A DNA stretch of 12,910 nt from Methylacidiphilum sp. Lineage in GTDB: Bacteria; Verrucomicrobiota; Verrucomicrobiia; CAIQCK01. Under the pieces are notes generated by a model. That model saw nothing but the letters and a program-made list of their open reading frames with translations, was not told where the DNA came from and did not search any database. This document shows positions 6,212-12,910 of the stretch, piece by piece. Each line of letters opens with the position of its first letter. Positions within the stretch are counted from its first letter, which is position 1. The stretch is taken from contig DYDC01000048.1 in the NCBI GenBank assembly GCA_020718125.1, positions 1 through 12,910 on the forward strand, in the 5' to 3' direction. A program made the translations under genes and the position numbers.

Positions 6212-8005
6212 CTATTTCGCCGCGGCGGCGCCCTTCTCCCCGATGCAATAAAGATGTTTCAGACCTCGCATAAACAACTTGCCGCCGGCGAACGCCGGGC
6301 TGGCGAAAAACTTGTCGTCCATCTCGGTCCTGGCGAGCTGCTTGAACGCGCGCCCCGCTTCGAGGACGACCGCCGCGCCCTTGGTGCCGAAGATGTAGAG
6401 CTTGTTGCCGGCGATGCCGGGCGAGGACTGCACCTCCATGTTGAGGTCGTGTTCCCACACCTTCTTGCCGTCCTTCACGTCGTAACAGGTCAGCATGCCG
6501 CCCGTGTTCGCGATGAACACCAGTTCGCCGTTGCTGACCGGGCTGGTCACATCCGGGATGCTGTCCTCGGCGGCCCATTTCTCGTGGGTCTTGCTCACGT
6601 CACCCGCGCCGTCGGGCTTCACCGCGGCCATCTTGTTCGACGGGCTGATGAGGAGGACGAACCCACCCGCCACGATTGGCGATGGCGTGATCTCGCCGTC
6701 GAATTCCCGCGCGCGCCACAACTCGGTGCCGTCATTGGCCGCGTAGCTGATCGCCCACGGCACGCTGATCGTGATGATCTGCGGTTTGCCGGCGGCTTCG
6801 ACCACGATCGGCGACGCCCACGACGCGGGCGCCGGCCGGCGCTGTTCCCACGCGATCTTGCCGGTCGCGCCGTCGAACGCATACATCTTCGAGCCGGACT
6901 GCGGCGAATCGCCTTGGTCAAGCTGCACGAGGACCTTGCCCTGCCACACTGCCAGCGACGTGGCGTGGCCGTAGGCGTTCTTCAGCGCGCCGAAATGCTT
7001 CGACCAGACCGGCTGGCCGTCGAGAGTCAACGCCGCCAGTTCGCCGCTCGCGAACATCACGTAAACCCGCCGGCCGTCGGTGGCCATCGTCGGCGCCGCG
7101 TAACCGCACTGCTCCGCCACCTCCGGCACTTTCGCGGGCGCGCCCGGCACGTTCTCGATGGCGCGCTGCCACAGGAGCTTCCCGTTGGCCGCGTCAAAGC
7201 AGAGCACTTCGCGCTTGAGAATGTCGCCGCCGCTGAGAAACACGCGATTCCGCCACACGATGGGCGAGTTGAACCCCTGCGCGGCCACGGGCGATTTCCA
7301 CAAGATGCCCGCGCCGGTCTTGGTGTCCCAGGTCGGCGGCCCGTCGGTCTTCGTGAACCCGCTGCCGTCGGCGCCGCGGAACGACGGCCAGTTCGCCAGC
7401 ATCTCGGCCGGCGTCGCCGCGTCCACGACGGGCACCGCGCCGGCCGCGCCGGCTTTGAAAATCTTCTCCACCTCGGCCTGCCGCGCCGGCACCGACGTGG
7501 TGATGGAGACGCCGATGATGGCAAACCCGGCCGCCACCAGCGCGCCGACCGCCGCGACCGCGCCGCGCGCCACGGCCAGTTCGCGAGCGGTCCGCGCCGC
7601 GTCATGCTGCTTCGGCATCGGCATCGGCGGCGTCTTGCGCAGCGACATCTCCCGCTTCGCGGCGAGCAGGAACATCAGCGCGCCGGCCAGCGCCAGCCAC
7701 GCGCCGGCGTCGTTCAGTGAAAGCTGGTGGAAGTAGCGCTGGCGCAGTTGCAGGTCAAGCGCGCGGATTTGCCGCTTCAGCGGCTCGTCCTCGGGCGCGG
7801 CCAGCAGCTTGTCCTTCAGCGCCTTGACCTGCGGCGACTTCAGCGGGTTGTCAACGCCCAGCCGGAAGTGCCCGACGACCATCGCGCCGCAAACGACGAC
7901 GCAGAACGCGCCGGCGATCACGGACGCCGTCCGCCACGTGCGCAGCGCACGCGGGTCGGCTTTCGACGCAGGCACAACAAAGTGAGAGGAGGCAGCGGTG
8001 GACAT
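6212..8005 (-). CDS. Membrane-anchored PQQ-like beta-propeller protein with three N-terminal helices
   Basis: 597 residues from the ATG at 8005, two bases after the previous stop. An in-frame start at 8113 would overlap the previous gene by over 100 bases and is less likely. Hydrophobic helices lie at about 26-47, 99-116 and 147-169. The positive charges after helix 2 (KREMSLRK) place that loop in the cytoplasm, which puts the C-terminal propeller outside. The loop at 48-98 is amphipathic and charged and may be helical. The propeller starts at NWPSFRGADGSG (about 205-216) and contains repeated blades of the type DGxxxW (DAANGKLLW, DGATGKIAW, DVKDGKKVW), as in PQQ-like/BamB-like proteins. I see no reason to assign a PQQ enzyme activity; scaffold or docking is more likely. 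Its place between the NapH-like gene and the NuoE-NuoF gene ties it to the electron-transfer module. Confidence 0.75.
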   Translation of the reverse strand: MSTAASSHFVVPASKADPRALRTWRTASVIAGAFCVVVCGAMVVGHFRLGVDNPLKSPQVKALKDKLLAAPEDEPLKRQIRALDLQLRQRYFHQLSLNDAGAWLALAGALMFLLAAKREMSLRKTPPMPMPKQHDAARTARELAVARGAVAAVGALVAAGFAIIGVSITTSVPARQAEVEKIFKAGAAGAVPVVDAATPAEMLANWPSFRGADGSGFTKTDGPPTWDTKTGAGILWKSPVAAQGFNSPIVWRNRVFLSGGDILKREVLCFDAANGKLLWQRAIENVPGAPAKVPEVAEQCGYAAPTMATDGRRVYVMFASGELAALTLDGQPVWSKHFGALKNAYGHATSLAVWQGKVLVQLDQGDSPQSGSKMYAFDGATGKIAWEQRRPAPASWASPIVVEAAGKPQIITISVPWAISYAANDGTELWRAREFDGEITPSPIVAGGFVLLISPSNKMAAVKPDGAGDVSKTHEKWAAEDSIPDVTSPVSNGELVFIANTGGMLTCYDVKDGKKVWEHDLNMEVQSSPGIAGNKLYIFGTKGAAVVLEAGRAFKQLARTEMDDKFFASPAFAGGKLFMRGLKHLYCIGEKGAAAAK

Positions 8006-8007
8006 GG

Positions 8008-9468
8008 TCAGGTTTTCGCCGCCGGCGGTGGAGCCGGCGCGGAGGCCGGCATGAGGCCGCGGCGGACAAGTTCGTTCGGGCAAAACTCGAAGCAGCGCGC
8101 GCAGCCCACGCACGCGCCGCGATCCGGCTCGTAGTCGGTCCGCGTCCGGCGCAGGGAGAGGCTGATGAGCTTCGCGCCAATGACCAGCCCGATCCAGCCG
8201 CCGAGCAGCCAGCCGTTGCGGATGAACACGGCCCGCATCGCGGCGGCTTCGCTGACCAGTTGCTTGGGGTCCTTGTCGGCGCGCTTCAGGCGCAACAGGT
8301 CGGGATCCATCGCTGGATATTCCGGCGGCGTCTTCTGGTGGTGGAGCCAGTGCTCGGCCAGCGCGACGGTCGAGTGCAGTTTGGCCGCCGGCCCGGCCAG
8401 CAACGAGCCAACCCCGCCGATACCCACCACCAGCAGCGGCGTCAGCAGGAACAGCCGCACCAACCGCCGCCGCTCGTCGCTGCGCACCACCGGCGTCGCG
8501 GGTATGGACGGCTCGTTCAGCGCGCCGAACGGGCAGGATTGCTCACAGAGGCGGCACTGCGTGCAGTAGTCGGGCGTGGTCCGCACGCGCCACTTCGCGA
8601 CGACGGAGGCGACGCGCAGCAGCGCGCCGTAGGGACAGAAGAACCGGCAGAACGGCCGGCCGATGAACATCCCGACGATGAGGAACACCGCGCCGATGGA
8701 GAGCATCAGGAAGCTGCCGGTCATGCGGAACATCGGCGCGAACGGGTCGTAGCGGCAGATGAGGAACGCGCTGCCGGTGGCCGCAAAGAGCAGGCCCGCG
8801 CCGAGGAAGACAAACGGAAGCACGCCGAGCGCGTGTTCCAACCACATCGGGATATTGACCGGCTTGACCAGCACAAGGTCCTGGATCGCGCCGTGCGGGC
8901 AGACTGCGGCGCAGAACGCGCGCCCGATGACCAGCGCGAACACGATCGGCGCGAGGCAGAAGATGAGCGCCGTCAACGGCACGGTGTAGCCGCTGTTGAA
9001 GAGCGCCAGCGCGACGTTTTGGATGGAGCCGATGGCGCAGATGCAGCCCTCGCGGTAGAAACCGAAGTAGAGCAACGAGAAGACCGACAACGCCACGATG
9101 CCTCTGCGCGAGCGCTTCTTCAGCGTGAGCCACGTCGCGAGTCCGAGCGCGCCCAGGAACACTGCGACATCCACGTATTGCATCACCAGCGCGCGGGCCG
9201 GCGGCGTGGTCGTGTCCGGCAGCTTGTAGCCGCTCTCGAACTCCGGCGGCGGGAAACGGAAGCGGCCCGCCGCTGGCGCTGCTTCTTCGGCAAAGCTGCA
9301 GACTGCGAAAGCGCAGAGCAGTAGAAGGCCGAGGGCCGAGATCCGAAGGCCGAAGGAAGGCCGAAGGTCGAAGGCCGAAAAGCTTGTTTTCGCCGGGGCC
9401 GGGTGGTTCGGCCTTCGGGTTTCGGATTTCCTTCGGCCTTTGGCCTTCGGATTTCGGATTTCCTTCAT
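8008..9468 (-). CDS. Polytopic 4Fe-4S membrane protein, NapH/NosR type
   Basis: 486 residues from the ATG at 9468. A hydrophobic segment at about 44-60 (LGLLLLCAFAVCSFA) may be a signal peptide or first helix. Further helices are near 97-116, 124-138, 163-182, 211-231, 252-273, 336-357 and 418-437. Two CxxxCP motifs of the NapH/NosR type are present (FCAAVCPHGA, Cys186/190; FCRFFCPYGA, Cys274/278), with a GCIC motif at 141-144. Two [4Fe-4S] ferredoxin motifs follow: Cys302/305/308/312-Pro and Cys453/456/459/463-Pro. Proteins of this family relay electrons between quinol or other membrane donors and periplasmic iron-sulfur partners; the NapG-like partner is encoded directly upstream. The first 45 or so residues, including the start codon, are read from an inverted-repeat pair, so the original start has probably been replaced. 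No other Met occurs before residue 96. It is 2 bases from both neighbours. Confidence 0.8.
   Translation of the reverse strand: MKEIRNPKAKGRRKSETRRPNHPAPAKTSFSAFDLRPSFGLRISALGLLLLCAFAVCSFAEEAAPAAGRFRFPPPEFESGYKLPDTTTPPARALVMQYVDVAVFLGALGLATWLTLKKRSRRGIVALSVFSLLYFGFYREGCICAIGSIQNVALALFNSGYTVPLTALIFCLAPIVFALVIGRAFCAAVCPHGAIQDLVLVKPVNIPMWLEHALGVLPFVFLGAGLLFAATGSAFLICRYDPFAPMFRMTGSFLMLSIGAVFLIVGMFIGRPFCRFFCPYGALLRVASVVAKWRVRTTPDYCTQCRLCEQSCPFGALNEPSIPATPVVRSDERRRLVRLFLLTPLLVVGIGGVGSLLAGPAAKLHSTVALAEHWLHHQKTPPEYPAMDPDLLRLKRADKDPKQLVSEAAAMRAVFIRNGWLLGGWIGLVIGAKLISLSLRRTRTDYEPDRGACVGCARCFEFCPNELVRRGLMPASAPAPPPAAKT
9324..9379 (+). repeat. Inverted-repeat arm B1 (CCGAAGG family) inside NapH-like gene
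   Basis: Contains the exact 18-base core at 9348-9365, identical to arm A1 at 3294-3311. Its inner 28 bases (9352-9379) match the reverse complement of 9407-9434 at 23 positions, and the last 11 (CGAAGGCCGAA) match perfectly. The loop between the arms is 27 bases. In the minus-strand frame the arm encodes FDLRPSFGLRISALGL. Confidence 0.75.
9407..9466 (-). repeat. Inverted-repeat arm B2 (CCGAAGG family) at NapH-like start codon
   Basis: Partner of arm B1. In the minus-strand direction it reads GAAGGAAATCCGAAATCCG and onward, directly after the AT of the ATG at 9468. It encodes the charged N-terminus KEIRNPKAKGRRKSE. ATCCGAA and GGCCGAAGGAA units recur. The arm falls between the end of the NapG-like gene (9471) and the body of the NapH-like gene. 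Confidence 0.7.
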
Positions 9469-9470
9469 CG

Positions 9471-10055
9471 TCAGTGGCTCGTGGTTGACTTCAGCATGTA
9501 AGGATGGTCCACCGGCACGCGGCGGAAGGCGTCGCCGGCGCAGACTTTGGCGATGGAACATTCGTTGCAGTTCAGGCAGCGGTCATGCCGCACCTGGAGA
9601 TAGAGCGAGCCGTTGCCGAACCGGTTGCAGCCCTCGACGCACTTCGCGCAGCCGATGCACAGCTTCTCGTCAATCGTGTATTCGTAATAGGGATCCTCGA
9701 TGAACGAGCGTTTGATCGCGCCGGTCGGGCAAAGCTGGTTCTCGGCGGCGGTGCTCAGCGCGTTCGGCTCCGGCACGAAGTAGGCCGTGCAGAGCCGGCA
9801 GTAACCGCAGATGGCGTGCGTGTGGACGCACTTCACGGCCGATTGCTCCAGCACGCACGAGGTGGCGCAGAGGCCGCAGCGGACGCACTTCGCCGGGTCA
9901 ATCTGCCAGACAAAGCCGTTGGAAGCGTGGCGGCCGGCCAGCAGGCCGACCAGCCCGCCAACGCCGACCAGCATCGTCGCGCGCGCGCCGTCGCGCATGA
10001 ACTGCCGGCGGCTCACGGGCGGCTTCGGAGGATTGGGTTGGGGGTTCGTGTCCAT
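9471..10055 (-). CDS. Tat-exported polyferredoxin, NapG-like
   Basis: 194 residues. The N-terminus has a twin-arginine signal (SRRQFMRDGAR, 15-25) followed by a glycine-rich hydrophobic stretch (about 27-41). Sixteen cysteines fall in four ferredoxin-like groups: Cys57/60/63/67; Cys83/86/89 with Cys109-Pro and Cys76 nearby; Cys133/136/139/143; and Cys160/163/166/172. This suits up to four [4Fe-4S] clusters, as in NapG/DmsB-type proteins. Tat export fits a cluster protein folded in the cytoplasm and used outside. The signal may stay as a membrane anchor. It begins 3 bases after the NHL-type gene ends, with AAAGG as a modest ribosome site, and is followed 2 bases later by the NapH-like gene, its probable redox partner. 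Confidence 0.82.
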   Translation of the reverse strand: MDTNPQPNPPKPPVSRRQFMRDGARATMLVGVGGLVGLLAGRHASNGFVWQIDPAKCVRCGLCATSCVLEQSAVKCVHTHAICGYCRLCTAYFVPEPNALSTAAENQLCPTGAIKRSFIEDPYYEYTIDEKLCIGCAKCVEGCNRFGNGSLYLQVRHDRCLNCNECSIAKVCAGDAFRRVPVDHPYMLKSTTSH

Positions 10056-10058
10056 AGC

Positions 10059-11111
10059 TCACGAACCTTTCGCTTCAGCCTTCCGTGCCATGACGCGGAC
10101 GGTCCCGGAAACCGGGTCGAGGATGCAGACGCGGCCGCGTGAGTTCACCGTCGCGTCCAGCGCGCCGCGCAGGGGGTCGCCGCCCTCGTTGGCCTTGACG
10201 TTCTCGGGAAACGATTCCGCGCCGGCGACGACGCACTCGAACGCGCCGTCGTTCGCATAAACCTTCACGCGCGGGACGCCCTTCTCGCAGGTGACGATGC
10301 GGCCGTCGGGCAGCACGTCGAGCGCGATGGGATTGCAGCAGCCGCAAAAGCCGTCAATCGCCGCCGAATACCGCCCCCACGCCAGCTCGCGGTCGCCGTC
10401 GAAGGTGTAAGCCTCAACGAGATGCGAGCCGGGATTGTTCACGCGGATCAGGCCGTCGCGGTGAAGCGCCACGTCCAGATACGGGCTGGGGACGACGAAT
10501 CCGGGGATGTTGCGCTCCTTGTCCTTCGCGCCGATGCGGCCCGCCACCTTGCCGTCGCGGTCGTAGCGCCACACGACGCGGTTGCCGCTGTCGGCGGCGA
10601 ACACGTCCTTTTCGGCGACCGCCAGGCCGGTGATCCACGGCCGTTTCTCGATCACCTCCCATGAAGCTTTGCGTTGGCCCTTGGCGTCGAAGACCTCGAC
10701 CTGATTGCGCGCGCCGGCGTAAATCGTGCCGTCCTTTGCCACCGCGACGCACTGGGCCGGCCCGCCCAGCGCGATCTCGGACTGCAACGCGCCGTCGCGG
10801 CTCAGGATGCTGATGTAGTTGCCCGCTGCGATGAGCAACTGGTCGTCGGCGCCGCACGCGATGCGGTGCGCCTCGCCACGCGGGCACTTGAAGCGCGCCG
10901 TTTCCTCGTAGGCGACCAGCTTCGGGTCGGTCTTCGAGAGCCGGCCCGTGTCGTATGGGAATGGATTCGCGTTCTTCTCGTTCGCGGCCACCGCGAGTTG
11001 CTCGAAGATGTCGAGTCCCGCGCCAACTGCCGCGAGCGCGCCCGCTGTCCGCGCGCCGCGCTTGAGAAAGCCGCGACGCGAGACGTCTCGCTCTGGTTCT
11101 TGTCCGTTCAT
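10059..11111 (-). CDS. Tat-exported NHL-type beta-propeller protein with CGCC motif
   Basis: 350 residues from the ATG at 11111, which overlaps the previous stop as ATGA and has a strong ribosome site (GGAGGGG, 11115-11121). An in-frame start at 11288 would lie inside the previous gene and is rejected. The signal is twin-arginine (SRRGFLKRGARTAGALAAVG, 11-30). The rest reads as NHL/YncE-like blades: QCVAVAKDGTIYAG, GLAVAEKDVFAADSGNRVV, YLDVALHRDGLIRVNNPGSHLVEAY, PIALDVLPDGRIVTCEKGVP and ATVNSRGRVCILDPVSGTVRV. GFCGCCNP (Cys256, 258, 259) sits at the start of one blade and resembles a metal- or disulfide-forming motif. The propeller probably acts in the periplasm, binding or positioning the polyferredoxin encoded next. 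No enzyme activity can be assigned. Confidence 0.75.
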   Translation of the reverse strand: MNGQEPERDVSRRGFLKRGARTAGALAAVGAGLDIFEQLAVAANEKNANPFPYDTGRLSKTDPKLVAYEETARFKCPRGEAHRIACGADDQLLIAAGNYISILSRDGALQSEIALGGPAQCVAVAKDGTIYAGARNQVEVFDAKGQRKASWEVIEKRPWITGLAVAEKDVFAADSGNRVVWRYDRDGKVAGRIGAKDKERNIPGFVVPSPYLDVALHRDGLIRVNNPGSHLVEAYTFDGDRELAWGRYSAAIDGFCGCCNPIALDVLPDGRIVTCEKGVPRVKVYANDGAFECVVAGAESFPENVKANEGGDPLRGALDATVNSRGRVCILDPVSGTVRVMARKAEAKGS

Positions 11112-11350
11112 GTTCCCCTCCGGTTCGCGGCGCCCTTCGCCGACAAGGCCGCGGGCAGTTCGCACTTGGCGAACAGCGCGCAGCCGCTGCAGATGCGCTT
11201 GTTGACGCACATCGGGTTTGGCAGCGTCACGCCCCGCGTCGCAGCGAGCAGCGCGCTGACAGCCGCAACCACCGCGAGCAGCGCCCATCGCGCCGCGTCG
11301 CGGACAAACTCGCGGCGATTGCCGCTTTGTGTCGTCAACCAGTTCATCAT
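11108..11350 (-). CDS. Small Tat-type protein with C-x5-C-x2-C-x5-C motif
   Basis: 80 residues from the ATG at 11350; an in-frame Met at 11347 is an alternative, and one at 11407 would overlap the previous gene. The N-terminus reads NRREFVRDAARW (11-22), a twin-arginine motif, then a hydrophobic helix at about 23-38. The exposed tail has Cys48, 54, 57 and 63 (CVNKRICSGCALFAKC). Four cysteines on a Tat-type protein suggest a metal or [Fe-S] site assembled before export. The stop overlaps the next start (ATGA), so the two genes are translationally coupled. GGGTGGGGA lies just upstream as a plausible ribosome site. I do not know a named family. Its place at the head of the Tat genes suggests a role in electron transfer or in anchoring the propeller and ferredoxin. 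Confidence 0.65.
   Translation of the reverse strand: MMNWLTTQSGNRREFVRDAARWALLAVVAAVSALLAATRGVTLPNPMCVNKRICSGCALFAKCELPAALSAKGAANRRGT
11115..11121 (-). promoter_or_regulatory. Ribosome binding site of NHL-type gene
   Basis: GGAGGGG lies just before the ATG at 11111 in the minus-strand direction. It is the clearest Shine-Dalgarno sequence in the operon and decides the start of the NHL-type protein against the longer frame. Confidence 0.7.
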
Positions 11351-11387
11351 GCAGTCCCCACCCGATTTCACAAACCCGTCATATCCG

Positions 11388-12794
11388 TCACTTCGCGCCG
11401 ACGTCAAGGCACACCATCTTCGTCAGGTCGCGCGCGATCAGCCTGCCGCCCGCAAGCGTCAGCGGCCCCCACGATTCGCGGCCCTTGAGCGCCTGCGCCT
11501 GCGCGAGCAGATTGAACCGCGCCGGCGTGGCTTCAATCAGGCTCAACTTGCCGGAGTCGTTGACGGCATAAATCAGGCCGCCAGCCATTGTGTAGGCGCC
11601 GAGGCCGAATTGCTGGCCGGAACCGCTCGTCCACCGCGCCTTTCCGTCAGTGTCGAGGCAGACAAACTGTCCATCCGGCCGGATGCCGTAAATGTGCCTG
11701 TCGAAATAAATCGGCGTCTGCTGCGTCGCGCCGAAGTCTTTCGCGTCGAGCTTGAACAGCTTCTTCACGGCGAACTTTTCGCCCTCGGACTGAAGCTGGA
11801 TCATCATGCTGCCGGCGTCGTAGCCGCCGGAGAGGAAGATGCGGCCGTCTTCGAGGATGACCGGCGAGGGCACGTTGGCGATGCTGATGCGCCAGTCGGG
11901 CGTGTCCCAGAGAATCGCGCCGTCTTTCGCCGAGACGCCGGCCACACCGCCGCTGGCGCAATAGACACACATCCGTTTCCCGCCAAACTCCATCGGCGTC
12001 ACCGACGAGTGCGTCATCTTCCACTTGCGCGGGTTCGGCGAGCGCCAGAGTTCTTTGCCTGTGGCGAGGTCCACCGCCAGCAACAGCGCGTCCTTGCCGC
12101 CGGGCGCGAGGATGACGGCGTCCTTCTCAATCAGGACGCACTGGCCGGCATACCACTCCGGCACCGCCGCGCCGAACTGGTTGACGAGATCGAGGTTCCA
12201 GCGCATCTCGCCCGTCACCGCGTCGAGGCAGACGACGTGGCACTTCGGCCCCATCGCGACGACGAACTTCTCCGTCACCGCCGGCATCGTGCGCGACATG
12301 CCGTGGTTGCGCTTCACGCGGAGCGGATAGGCGAACCGCCAGATCTCCTTGCCGTCGGCGAACGACAGGCACCGCAGCGCGTCCTGCTTCTGCGCGGCGT
12401 CGTAGTCCATCACATAGGCGCGGCCGTTGAGCACCGTCGCGGCGGCGTAGCCTTCGCCCAAATCCACCGACCACAGCTCGCGCGGCGCGCCGTTCCACAA
12501 CCGCGCCAGCTTGCTCTCCGCGCTGATGCCGTCGCGGTTCGGGCCGCGGAAACAGGGCCACGCGCCGGGCAGATCGGCGGCGGGCTGGCCGTCGCCTTTG
12601 GTGAGCTTGCCAGCCAGGACGGGATTGCCTGAAGCGAGCGCCTCCAAGCCGGGAGGCACGTCGGTGCCGGGGATGCGCGGCGTCAGCCGCGCGTCGGGAC
12701 CGCGCACGAGCCAGAGTGAGAGCGCGACGAGGCCGGCAGCCGCGAGTGTCGTGGGCAGCCGGGACAAAACCTTGTTGGCTTCAACCGTCTTCAT
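11388..12794 (-). CDS. Membrane-anchored PQQ-like beta-propeller protein
   Basis: 468 residues from the ATG at 12794; a TTG two codons earlier is less likely. A single hydrophobic segment at about 14-31 (PTTLAAAGLVALSLWLV) after a basic N-terminus acts as signal anchor, putting the rest outside. The propeller begins at AWPCFRGPNRDG (78-89), the WPxFRG entry motif. Blades of DGxxxW or TGxxxW type follow: SFADGKEIW, DAVTGEMRW, DLATGKELW, AKDGAILW, DTDGKARW. This is the PQQ-like/BamB-like fold. The blade motifs are structural and do not show that PQQ is bound. It is the first gene of the operon in this window and ends 37 bases before the small Cys protein. It is related in type to the propeller at 6212-8005, but its anchor is simpler. 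A periplasmic docking or assembly role is inferred from context. Confidence 0.75.
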   Translation of the reverse strand: MKTVEANKVLSRLPTTLAAAGLVALSLWLVRGPDARLTPRIPGTDVPPGLEALASGNPVLAGKLTKGDGQPAADLPGAWPCFRGPNRDGISAESKLARLWNGAPRELWSVDLGEGYAAATVLNGRAYVMDYDAAQKQDALRCLSFADGKEIWRFAYPLRVKRNHGMSRTMPAVTEKFVVAMGPKCHVVCLDAVTGEMRWNLDLVNQFGAAVPEWYAGQCVLIEKDAVILAPGGKDALLLAVDLATGKELWRSPNPRKWKMTHSSVTPMEFGGKRMCVYCASGGVAGVSAKDGAILWDTPDWRISIANVPSPVILEDGRIFLSGGYDAGSMMIQLQSEGEKFAVKKLFKLDAKDFGATQQTPIYFDRHIYGIRPDGQFVCLDTDGKARWTSGSGQQFGLGAYTMAGGLIYAVNDSGKLSLIEATPARFNLLAQAQALKGRESWGPLTLAGGRLIARDLTKMVCLDVGAK

Positions 12795-12910
12795 CGCCAA
12801 AGCCGCGCGATGCTATCCGAACCCGATTTGCAAGACCACCCCGAAGTTCGCTGGAGAATCTAGTGTTGTGTAACAGCGTCGGCTTTACAGTGATTCGGCG
12901 GTGTGGCCCG
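12795..12910. other. Upstream region of the operon, no clear signal
   Basis: This is the leader of the first propeller gene. I looked in the minus-strand direction for -35/-10 pairs. TAGATT and TAGCAT resemble -10 boxes but have no partner at proper spacing, and no strong ribosome site precedes the ATG at 12794. The promoter may lie here but cannot be assigned. Confidence 0.4.

Noticed and set aside
3931..6273. Plus-strand open frame of 780 codons
   Set aside because: It is antisense to the NuoE-NuoF fusion, whose domains are unmistakable. The product is Arg/Ala/His-rich with no recognisable motif, as expected from the mirror frame of a GC-rich gene.
10674..12632. Plus-strand open frame of 652 codons
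   Set aside because: It runs antisense across three genes with clear signals and blades, and has no motif of its own.
6212..12794. PQQ-dependent alcohol or glucose dehydrogenases
   Set aside because: The two propellers have only structural blade motifs. No catalytic Asp/metal pattern or vicinal-cysteine pair of PQQ dehydrogenases could be recognised.
12795..12800. TTG start two codons before the ATG of the first propeller
   Set aside because: No better ribosome site supports it, and the ATG at 12794 gives a normal signal-anchor N-terminus.

Overview
The window is GC-rich bacterial DNA dominated by one tightly packed operon on the minus strand (about 12794 down to 1194), with a 5'-truncated gene remnant on the plus strand at the left edge. 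I think the source is a verrucomicrobial genome, most likely of the Pedosphaera/Limisphaera kind. The reasons are PQQ-like beta-propeller proteins carrying WPxFRG motifs, a four-helix-bundle S23 gene flanked by CCGAAGG-type repeats, and a sialidase-like propeller remnant. This placement rests on recollection of such genomes, not on a search.

Layout in transcription order (right to left): a membrane-anchored PQQ-like beta-propeller; an 80-residue Tat-type protein with four cysteines; a Tat-exported NHL-type propeller with a CGCC motif; a Tat-exported polyferredoxin of NapG type; a polytopic NapH/NosR-type membrane ferredoxin; a second PQQ-like propeller behind three membrane helices; a NuoE-NuoF (HydB-like) fusion flavoprotein; an S23 four-helix-bundle gene inside inverted repeats; and a large NuoG/GltD-like iron-sulfur flavoprotein. 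Spacings between the core genes are 2 to 4 bases, or an ATGA overlap. The exceptions are a 37-base gap after the first gene and the S23 insertion.

Working together (inference): the last two enzymes look like a cytosolic NADH/NADPH/ferredoxin flavin complex resembling the diaphorase part of HydABC and the Sporomusa-type transhydrogenase Stn, with no hydrogenase subunit in the window. The NapH-like protein could pass electrons across or within the membrane to the exported NapG-like ferredoxin. The small Cys protein and three propellers would form a periplasmic assembly or docking layer. I know of no named system with this exact composition, so it is the main candidate for something undescribed.

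Two mobile-element-like structures overlie the operon. One is an inverted-repeat pair enclosing the S23 gene between the two flavoprotein genes. The other is a pair with the same 18-base core but no gene between its arms. It lies in the 5' end of the NapH-like gene and supplies that gene's start codon. Positions 1-356 hold no convincing gene. They contain nested hairpins and abut the point where the plus-strand remnant becomes recognisable.
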